NCBI GenBank assembly: GCA_002502215.1
Contig: DAPT01000040.1
Span: 1-13,705 of the forward strand
Length of the DNA: 13,705 bases
Direction of reading: 5' to 3'
Origin: Euryarchaeota archaeon UBA124
Lineage (GTDB): Archaea > Thermoplasmatota > Poseidoniia > Poseidoniales > Poseidoniaceae
Under the pieces are notes generated by a model. That model worked only from the letters and a program-made list of their open reading frames with translations. It made no database searches and was not told the DNA's origin. Position numbers and translations under genes: made by a program. Shown piece by piece: positions 1-5,854 of the stretch; the stretch's first letter is position 1, and every line of letters starts with the position of its first letter.

Positions 1-60
1 AGCATTGACAACCAAACCAAGCAATCCGTTCACAGCAATTGTGCTCTCTATTACAGTAAG

Positions 61-1107
61 TTGAGCAAATCATCGGAAACAACCTTGGAACAAATCTACC
101 ATGAACTTGCCTCTGAGCATGAACAAGAGGCCATCGAAAAGATCGTTGAATTCGGTCGCCAACTTGTCTCCCAAGGTCACCTCGAATTACTTAGCCTCAT
201 CGAAAGTGTAAATCTTGAGCGTTTACAACCTTCCTTGATGGCTCCAATGATGCAGTTGCAAGGTGACATTTTGCTGATGCTTGGTCGATTCGACCAAGCG
301 ACTAAAATTTTCGATACTGCAAGCAATGCAGCGAAGGAGGCGAAACTCCCCGTCGTTTATTCAGAGATTCTCGGGTCGCAAGCAGATATTGCAATGAAAC
401 AAGGTCAAACGGACAAAGCCCTTTCTGCTCACAAGGAAGCGCTTGAAGTTCAAGTTGAACTTGGTGATGCAAAGGGAGCTGCACGGACCTACAACAACAT
501 GGGCTATTTGTACCGAAGGAAAAACGATCGCACAAAGGCCCTTGAAGCGTATTCTGAGGTTGAAGCAATCATAAGCAGTGATGAATCACTTCTTGGTGCT
601 CAAATTATCCTTGGTCGTGCACTTCTCGATCTAGGGGAGGTTGAACGTGCCCGAAAGCATGCTTTCGAAGCATTTGAACGCACAGATAAAGCGGATGACA
701 TGCTTGCGCATGCTCGTGCCCAAGCTCTCCTCGGCCGATACCATGCCAAGATGAGCGATGCTGAAACTTCCATGCATCATTACACAGAATCGTTGAACAT
801 CATGTCCGATGTAGGCGACCCTGTTTCGATGGTTGAACTCATGATTCTTCTCGGAGAGGTTCTCGAGGACAGTGGTCGAAGTGACGAAGCAATCGAACGA
901 TACCGAGAAGCCCTAATTATCGCTGAGGCAAATGACTTGCGCATGCAGATCGGGGAATTGTTGTCAAAACTTGGTGGCGTTGCTCCAGATCGTCAACGCC
1001 GTATGGAATACTTGCAAAGGGCTCTTGCAGTCTTCCGGGAGTTGGGTGCTCGTACACGTATGCGTGAGGTGCAATCACAAGTCCACTCTGCAATCATGGG
1101 ACGTTAG
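61..1107 (+). CDS. Tetratricopeptide-repeat (TPR) protein, start uncertain
   Basis: Likely a soluble all-helical scaffold of 348 residues; no signal peptide, membrane helix or catalytic domain is visible. Consecutive helix-turn-helix TPR-type units can be followed at about residues 63-96, 103-136, 143-172, 177-210, 217-252, 257-292 and 297-330. They carry the usual small/aromatic pattern, for example YNNMGYLY near 144 and KALEAY near 159. TPR arrays bind partner proteins; the partner here is unknown. The start is not secure. TTG at 61 is the only standard start codon in this frame near the left edge, it has no clear Shine-Dalgarno sequence, and the frame stays open back to base 1, so the true gene may begin outside the window. 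TTG 61 overlaps a TGA (62-64) of another open frame, which would fit a coupled upstream gene. The 3' end overlaps the convergent pilin-like gene by 4 bases. TPR identity is confident; cellular role is not assignable. Confidence 0.85.
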   Translation: MSKSSETTLEQIYHELASEHEQEAIEKIVEFGRQLVSQGHLELLSLIESVNLERLQPSLMAPMMQLQGDILLMLGRFDQATKIFDTASNAAKEAKLPVVYSEILGSQADIAMKQGQTDKALSAHKEALEVQVELGDAKGAARTYNNMGYLYRRKNDRTKALEAYSEVEAIISSDESLLGAQIILGRALLDLGEVERARKHAFEAFERTDKADDMLAHARAQALLGRYHAKMSDAETSMHHYTESLNIMSDVGDPVSMVELMILLGEVLEDSGRSDEAIERYREALIIAEANDLRMQIGELLSKLGGVAPDRQRRMEYLQRALAVFRELGARTRMREVQSQVHSAIMGR

Positions 1108-1574
1108 AACATCGGCCGATCCAGCTCAAGCGAGATGACACCATCGTGGTAAACAACCCAAATGGCTTCCACTCCGACCAAATCTATAGTACCAGTGTGG
1201 GGTGCAGATGCTGTACCAGATAACGAACGTTCAGCATCCAATTCACCTTGTTTATCATGCAAAATCAGGAGCGTATCCGTCAATTCCAACGAGAACTGGG
1301 ATTGACCTGCCTCAGTTGCTCTCCAATGTACGCGCTCAGCATAGGATGAATTGTCAATTCGGCTCGCTACATCCGTTCGTTCGATAGCGGCACATAAATC
1401 GTTCATGTTTGCGTCGATTGCTTCAACATTCCACCGCTCACGAGTTGCTGTTTCGATGTCATAAATCCACAAACTGAACATGGTAAGGAGAAGAACTCCG
1501 AGCAGGAACGTGAAGACATATCCAAGCTCAGTAGCAGCACCTTCACGGTTCCTTTGCAGGGATGTGGTGTTCAA
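1104..1574 (-). CDS. Small archaeal pilin-like membrane protein (third of three)
   Basis: A 156-residue protein with a charged N-terminus (residues 1-11), a Gly-Ala junction at 12-13 followed by AATELG, and one hydrophobic helix at about 17-38. This is the layout of an archaeal class III signal peptide (type IV pilin-like), which a PibD/FlaK-type prepilin peptidase would cut near residue 12. The remaining ~115 residues are predicted beta-rich and would lie outside the membrane. It resembles the small DUF7266-type proteins found in haloarchaeal pilin-like clusters, but that family name comes from memory of the pattern and is not a search result. The start is TTG at 1572-1574, supported by the GAGGTGATC at 1577-1585 and by a TTGA overlap with the stop of the 728-residue gene, so translation is probably coupled. 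Its own stop overlaps the end of the convergent TPR gene. It is likely a minor subunit of a pilus-like structure; the exact role is unknown. Confidence 0.8.
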   Translation of the reverse strand: MNTTSLQRNREGAATELGYVFTFLLGVLLLTMFSLWIYDIETATRERWNVEAIDANMNDLCAAIERTDVASRIDNSSYAERVHWRATEAGQSQFSLELTDTLLILHDKQGELDAERSLSGTASAPHTGTIDLVGVEAIWVVYHDGVISLELDRPMF

Positions 1575-3757
1575 GCGATCACCTCAGAGACATGTGCATC
1601 CAATGTTGAAATTTGCAATGAGAATTGAATGGGTTCTCCAACGGTGTGCCACACGGCTTCCAATGTTCCATAGCCAGGGTCCGGAACCCAGCCAATATAA
1701 TCGCTCAGTAAATCCAATCGGCCAGGATAAATCGTCCAATCCTCACTTGCCTGCAAACCTTGTGTTGAGGACTCGGCGATGGCGCCGCCATATGGTTCTG
1801 CCCAACCTCTGCGGACTTCGTAGGCGATATCGCTTGCGAGCGAGGTTCGTTTGGTGAGTGTGACTTCCATTTCGAGAACGCCTCCACCCACAGCGGAGTC
1901 ACTCGTAGGATGAAGCGCTGGAATCGTGGCAGCAAATCGTGGACCCGGGCCTCCACGATCTGCGGGCGGGACAATGACAGTAGGGTTGAATTCAGGATGG
2001 TTTGTCAACACTGCACCTCCGCTCATGGCGACCTCCATTCCTGTGACGGATGATTGAAATTCATACACAAAGCGGGAGATTTGCATCACCCATGCACTGC
2101 CAATTGGTGTGTACGGTTCTTCGACAATCAGGCCATACAATTCAATCTGCATGCTTGCAGGATAGGCCCCTGAACTCCAAGCCTCTTGTAAATCAACAAT
2201 GCTACGGCCTCCCATACTTGTCCATGGCATGGTTAAATCAACCCATCCCGAAGCTGTAACATCGATGCCCACACATCGCCTCGCTCCGTCATGGAGTCCA
2301 TCGAGTAATCCAATCGAGCCGTGTTCAATAACTGCATAAACACCGTGGCCTTCTGTGGTATTGACATAAACCGATTGGCTGTTGACTGGAATCGATACGG
2401 ACGTCCCAGAATTGAGAATCGTTTGGTTTTCCGGCAAGGTTGAGGCGTTGATGATGGATTGTTCACCGTTGCTTCGTAATTCTATGTTGAAAGTGTTCGA
2501 ATTGTTGGCATGAATTTGCAAGCCCGATTCCATGCCTGTATCAATTGCTCCAAGCTCATACACGCCTGTGGGTGTTTCAGTGCTGGTCCAGGTGACAGAA
2601 ATAGGTAAGTCACTCTTCAATGTGCTTGCACCATCAAGACCAGTTGGTGGCCATGAAAGAGCATAACTGCTCATTTCATCAATGGTAATTCCAGAGCCTC
2701 TCCAAGTAACAATTGCAGGTTCGCTGTTTGGATTTGAAACCAAGAGGTAACCATCGCTGACTGGAGGGATGAACGATGTTCCATGGATTGAACCGGTAAG
2801 GCTCTTCCACGATGTTGATCCCTCATCACCAATCGTGAGCATCAATTGCGCTTCTGTTGTTGTCGTGATGTGAACCACTTGAGGACTGTCCAGATTGAGT
2901 GTCTTCTCCCATGAAGTGCGAACGTTTAGTAAATCGGATGGAAGGCCAACTTCGGTAAAATCACCAAACTCCCCGTTTCCATGGATCATGACCAATTCTT
3001 CTGCGACGATGTTCATGTGAACTGTACCTGCTGGTAGCGGCAGCGCCCACGAGCGTCCTAGTCCGTTTGCATTGGCGTCCGTGGGTCGCGCTTCGGTGAC
3101 CCCGAGACCTCCCCGCATCCAGTAGACAACGAGTTCTTGTGAAGACTCAATCGACCAATCAGCAGTGTCCAGAGTCCATTCTTGAACATCATCAACAAAC
3201 AACTGAGCAGTTTCTTGAACAACACCATTTCGAAGAACATCGATTCCTATCGGTCCAAGAGGGAAAGTGAGACCGGGTTTTGTTGTCAAAATCACACCTT
3301 CTGCCCAAGATGGTGCGGTGTAATGGTAGGGTCGGTCTGGACCAAGTCGAAGGTCGGAAAAGCACGCCGTAGAGGAAGTCGATTCAGGGTGACGCACCTT
3401 GAGCATGTCATCAAAATCAAGAACATCACGTATCCTGAAGGAATGGTTTTCTTCCCATGTGGATGAATACCACATACCGCTCCGCATCATGTCCCAAGTC
3501 AGCGCACCATCGACCGGAACAAATTCTTGCGTTACAACATCGCCGGGCATACCTTGTTCGGACAATGTGGTGGTTTGGTGATTGAACTGCGTCATTTGAG
3601 CCGACATGTCGTGTCGTTCCACACTTCCCTCCAGTTCCTCAATCACTGGAATCATCGTGACCATCATGAGACTAATGATTGAAACAACGCCACCAAAGAG
3701 CAAGACGGTTGCGATGGCTGCTGAAACGGCCTCTTCATTGCGATGAAGTTCCATCAT
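1571..3757 (-). CDS. Large pilin-like surface protein (second of three)
   Basis: A 728-residue protein with a type IV pilin-like N-terminus and an unusually large ectodomain. A short charged leader (residues 1-9, ending EE) meets AVSAAIATV and a hydrophobic helix at about 11-38. The junction matches those of its two neighbours: an acidic residue or Gly, then Ala, then V/A, then S/T. Residues 50-65 look helical, as in pilin stalks. The remaining ~650 residues are beta-rich, with many Ser/Thr/Gly, several N-X-S/T sequons and only two cysteines (C132, C495). No enzyme motif was found. Typical archaeal pilins have about 100-200 residues, so this could be a tip or adhesive subunit, or a minor pilin with a binding domain. 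It resembles DUF7289-type proteins at the N-terminus only, judged by eye. ATG at 3755-3757 overlaps the upstream stop as ATGA; GGTGA at 3762-3766 lies 4 bases before it. A second ATG follows immediately and cannot be excluded as the start. Confidence 0.82.
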   Translation of the reverse strand: MMELHRNEEAVSAAIATVLLFGGVVSIISLMMVTMIPVIEELEGSVERHDMSAQMTQFNHQTTTLSEQGMPGDVVTQEFVPVDGALTWDMMRSGMWYSSTWEENHSFRIRDVLDFDDMLKVRHPESTSSTACFSDLRLGPDRPYHYTAPSWAEGVILTTKPGLTFPLGPIGIDVLRNGVVQETAQLFVDDVQEWTLDTADWSIESSQELVVYWMRGGLGVTEARPTDANANGLGRSWALPLPAGTVHMNIVAEELVMIHGNGEFGDFTEVGLPSDLLNVRTSWEKTLNLDSPQVVHITTTTEAQLMLTIGDEGSTSWKSLTGSIHGTSFIPPVSDGYLLVSNPNSEPAIVTWRGSGITIDEMSSYALSWPPTGLDGASTLKSDLPISVTWTSTETPTGVYELGAIDTGMESGLQIHANNSNTFNIELRSNGEQSIINASTLPENQTILNSGTSVSIPVNSQSVYVNTTEGHGVYAVIEHGSIGLLDGLHDGARRCVGIDVTASGWVDLTMPWTSMGGRSIVDLQEAWSSGAYPASMQIELYGLIVEEPYTPIGSAWVMQISRFVYEFQSSVTGMEVAMSGGAVLTNHPEFNPTVIVPPADRGGPGPRFAATIPALHPTSDSAVGGGVLEMEVTLTKRTSLASDIAYEVRRGWAEPYGGAIAESSTQGLQASEDWTIYPGRLDLLSDYIGWVPDPGYGTLEAVWHTVGEPIQFSLQISTLDAHVSEVIA
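1577..1585 (-). promoter_or_regulatory. Strong ribosome-binding site deciding the TTG start
   Basis: On the minus strand this reads GAGGTGATC, a 9-base match to the sequence complementary to the archaeal 16S rRNA 3' tail (GGATCACCTCC). It sits 2 bases before the TTG start of the 156-residue pilin-like gene, inside the end of the 728-residue gene. It is strong evidence that TTG at 1572-1574 is a real start codon. Confidence 0.7.
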
Positions 3758-4794
3758 GCGTTCACCACCAGTCGTCGAACGTCGATTTCCAATGAGAGTG
3801 CCTGACCTTGAGTTTCGACGGTCAAACCATCGCTGCCACTGGCGCGCTGATAGGGAGTAATTCCTACAAATTCACCAAGCGTACCGGCCGCTCGATTGAT
3901 GGTGTAATCGTTTAACCAAACATCGTGGTATTGAGGATCGATGACGGCATGCAATGTGTTCTTGACCTTAATGTTGAGATTGTATGATTCGCCAGTAAAG
4001 AGTTGGATTGGACCGACAGACTCCACTTTAAACCCAACATTTTGTCCATTGCCGAGCGCTCCTACGAGCTGAACGTCCGTTAGAACCAGTGAAAGGCGGG
4101 TCGACCCATCCACAAGTGTGTCGAGGCGTAGACGAGGCGCCTCTTCAATCGTCCATGGAGTGCTCGGATCTTTTGTGATGCGAGCATCGTTGATGAGCGC
4201 AATTTGGTTCATTCCTCCATCGATTGCAGTACTGATGCTGATTCCTGAGAGAACAAAACGAGACCATCTGTGGACATGTTCACCAGCGGCATTGTAAAAA
4301 TCGATGATAAGATAGGATTCACTGTCTAAGTTGTGATCAATTTTGCTCCAATCGTAACTTGATGTGACTGTAAAGCTGGTTTGTTCTGTTGAAGTATGAA
4401 CAGAAATACTGGTAACGGTTTCATTGAGGGCTAAAAACTCGAACGAAGTTGAATTCAATTCAATGACATTCACGACCTCGAGGGGTGTCAAATCCGATGC
4501 AATGGTCCATTCTTCAACGAGATTCGCTGGGTTAATTGAGGATGATTTCAACGATAGAGCTTGGCGAGTTCCAGTCCCGTTCGGCGAATCTCCGACAACA
4601 TCAAAGCGGTCTTCGACGCGATCGGCGATGTTGCTTGCACTGTTCCAATTCGTGTTATCATTGAATGCAACAAGGTAGGGATTGAGGAAAACCCAGACAC
4701 CTCCCATGATGGTAATGACCATTGCGAGCATCATGATGACGCCGAGGATTTCACTCACAGCATCGTCATTTTTTGCAGTGCTTTGGCGGCGCAT
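3754..4794 (-). CDS. Archaeal type IV pilin-like protein (first of three)
   Basis: A 346-residue protein with a classic archaeal pilin N-terminal domain. It has a positively charged leader (MRRQSTAK), an acidic NDD, then AVSEILGVIMM and a hydrophobic helix at about 13-37. This is the pattern of the archaeal type IV pilin N-terminal family (compare DDRGQVSPVIGVILM in haloarchaeal pilins). A class III prepilin peptidase would cut close to residue 11. Residues ~50-346 form a predicted beta-rich ectodomain with no recognised fold. It is the most canonical pilin of the trio and is likely membrane-anchored before assembly. ATG at 4792-4794 is preceded by GGAGGT at 4799-4804. It lies 66 bases downstream of the MBL hydrolase gene with no strong promoter or terminator visible between them, so cotranscription is plausible. 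It is longer than an ordinary major pilin, so whether it builds a filament or acts as a minor subunit is undecided. Confidence 0.85.
   Translation of the reverse strand: MRRQSTAKNDDAVSEILGVIMMLAMVITIMGGVWVFLNPYLVAFNDNTNWNSASNIADRVEDRFDVVGDSPNGTGTRQALSLKSSSINPANLVEEWTIASDLTPLEVVNVIELNSTSFEFLALNETVTSISVHTSTEQTSFTVTSSYDWSKIDHNLDSESYLIIDFYNAAGEHVHRWSRFVLSGISISTAIDGGMNQIALINDARITKDPSTPWTIEEAPRLRLDTLVDGSTRLSLVLTDVQLVGALGNGQNVGFKVESVGPIQLFTGESYNLNIKVKNTLHAVIDPQYHDVWLNDYTINRAAGTLGEFVGITPYQRASGSDGLTVETQGQALSLEIDVRRLVVNA
3762..3769 (-). promoter_or_regulatory. Ribosome-binding site of the 728-residue gene
   Basis: The minus strand reads GGTGGTGA, whose GGTGA core ends 4 bases before ATG 3757. It lies inside the last codons of the 346-residue gene, consistent with translational coupling across the ATGA overlap. 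Confidence 0.5.
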
Positions 4795-4798
4795 CTTG

Positions 4799-4804
4799 AC
4801 CTCC
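4799..4804 (-). promoter_or_regulatory. Ribosome-binding site of the first pilin-like gene
   Basis: The minus strand reads GGAGGT, an exact Shine-Dalgarno core, 4 bases before ATG 4794. It marks this ATG as the start and supports independent initiation at the first pilin-like gene. Confidence 0.65.
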
Positions 4805-4860
4805 CCTCACTCCTTGTAGTACTTCGGCTGCATTTAGGTATTGACCTGAGGGTTGTTGAT

Positions 4861-5691
4861 TCACGGCAATTCTCGTTGAATACGCTGGATGGCGTTTGTT
4901 GCAAAACCATCACCATCACGGCGGCCAATAAAATGAGAAAATTGTGGGCCGTCTTGCATCGAGATGTTGATGTCGCCTTCAAAGACTTCATCGATTTCAA
5001 ACAGAACGGTTGATTCAGCAAGGTGAGGCGCATTGTTCATCTCAGAAAGGTGCGTTAGGGTAATACTGCGTGTATCATCGGTGCAAACATGTTTGAGGAA
5101 TTCACCGGTTTGGGCGTTTGACAAGTGGCCACCTCTTCCAGATATTCGGTCTTTTAGGGAGGAGGGATACGGTCCAGACATCAATCGGTTTCGATCATAA
5201 TTTGCTTCGACTGCGATGTGTTGGCATCCACGTACATGATGCACCAACTCATCGGTCCAACTTCCCAAATCGGTGATGATAGCTGTTCGCTCGCCTCCAT
5301 GACTGGCTATGAACGCCACGTTGTCTGCGCCTGCATGCGGTACAGGTACGGGCAGCAATGAAATGCCTTGCTGGAATTGGAGAACATCAAGCGCTTCAAA
5401 GTGGTGCGTTAAGTCGCTCAAGAGTCCGAGTTCTGCCACAGTTCGATGGTTGGCAAACACCGGCACACCCCACCGTTTTTGAGCAATGAGGGCGCCTCCA
5501 CCATGATCACCATGGTGATGAGTGATAACAATCGCCTCCAGGTCTGTTGGAGAAACATCGAGCATGTTTAATCGCTTCTCAAGTTGGACGCCGCTGAAAC
5601 CTTGGTCAACCAGGACGTGCGACGAACCCGAACTGAGGAGCGTGGCATTGCCACGGCTGCCTGTTCCGAGGTGCGTAATTGACATGCCCAT
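4861..5691 (-). CDS. YycJ/WalJ-like metallo-beta-lactamase-fold hydrolase
   Basis: A cytoplasmic MBL-fold metal-dependent hydrolase of 276 residues, counted from the preferred start. It begins with the family-typical MSITHLGTGSRGNATLL strand. Key residues, numbered from ATG 5691: the HHHGDH metal motif (HxHxDH, about 58-63), His in PHAG (119), Asp in IITDLG (141), His in GGHLSN (189) and His in LTHLS (214). The GPYPSSLKDRI, GHLSN and HLSEMNN blocks are characteristic of the YycJ/WalJ branch, whose bacterial members are reported as DNA exonuclease-type or cell-wall-regulon-associated proteins; the archaeal substrate is not known. The frame extends 30 codons further upstream to 5781, but that extension does not resemble the family and has no ribosome site. 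ATG 5689-5691 has AGGA 8 bases before it; ATG 5683-5685 is also possible. It is probably the first gene of the unit that continues into the pilin-like genes, though a functional link is not shown. Confidence 0.88.
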   Translation of the reverse strand: MGMSITHLGTGSRGNATLLSSGSSHVLVDQGFSGVQLEKRLNMLDVSPTDLEAIVITHHHGDHGGGALIAQKRWGVPVFANHRTVAELGLLSDLTHHFEALDVLQFQQGISLLPVPVPHAGADNVAFIASHGGERTAIITDLGSWTDELVHHVRGCQHIAVEANYDRNRLMSGPYPSSLKDRISGRGGHLSNAQTGEFLKHVCTDDTRSITLTHLSEMNNAPHLAESTVLFEIDEVFEGDINISMQDGPQFSHFIGRRDGDGFATNAIQRIQRELP

Positions 5692-5699
5692 CCGAATCG

Positions 5700-5703
5700 T
5701 CCT
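5700..5703 (-). promoter_or_regulatory. Short ribosome-binding site supporting the internal MBL start
   Basis: The minus strand reads AGGA, 8 bases before ATG 5691. It is short, but it agrees with where homology-like sequence begins, so it is used to reject the longer 5781 start. Confidence 0.4.
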
Positions 5704-5720
5704 AAGGCGAGTGCAGACGG

Positions 5721-5730
5721 ATATTGAATA
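5721..5730 (-). promoter_or_regulatory. TATA-like element for the minus-strand unit
   Basis: The minus strand reads TATTCAATAT, an A/T island 30-39 bases before the preferred ATG 5691. With archaeal spacing of about 25 bases, transcription would begin near 5700 and leave a short leader just containing AGGA. No BRE element is convincing. This is an inference from position and composition. Confidence 0.3.
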
Positions 5731-5808
5731 CACCGCTTCAATTCGATGATTTTTCCCGTTTTCGTGACAACTGTTCTCCAACGGTGTATGAACAACGCTC
5801 CATCATTG

Positions 5809-5816
5809 CTATAAGC
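5809..5816 (+). promoter_or_regulatory. TATA-like element for the giant surface-protein genes
   Basis: CTATAAGC lies about 40 bases before the GTG start at 5855. At usual archaeal spacing transcription would begin near 5835-5840. It is the best TATA-like match on the plus strand in the divergent region 5692-5854 and would serve the 1916-residue gene and perhaps the gene after it. It is short and unproven. Confidence 0.35.
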
Positions 5817-5854
5817 GTGGAGACAAGGAGTTTGGATAGGGCGTTGGGCCGTGG

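Noticed and set aside
1..33. Possible divergent minus-strand gene starting at GTG 33 with a hydrophobic N-terminus
   Set aside because: Only 11 codons are visible, and it would leave too little space for promoters before TTG 61; it cannot be supported without sequence to the left.
1480..1857. 125-codon plus-strand frame across the pilin-like gene junction
   Set aside because: It is Arg/Pro-rich, antisense to two well-supported genes, and has no domain.
4807..4833. Nine-codon minus-strand mini-frame (ATG to TGA) just before the first pilin-like gene
   Set aside because: It ends beside the ribosome site and could be a leader peptide, but it has no ribosome site of its own and such short frames occur by chance.
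5692..5781. N-terminal 30-codon extension of the MBL hydrolase
   Set aside because: The extension does not look like the family, whose first strand begins at MSITHLGTGSRG. AGGA lies 8 bases before ATG 5691, and the extension would cover the likely promoter.
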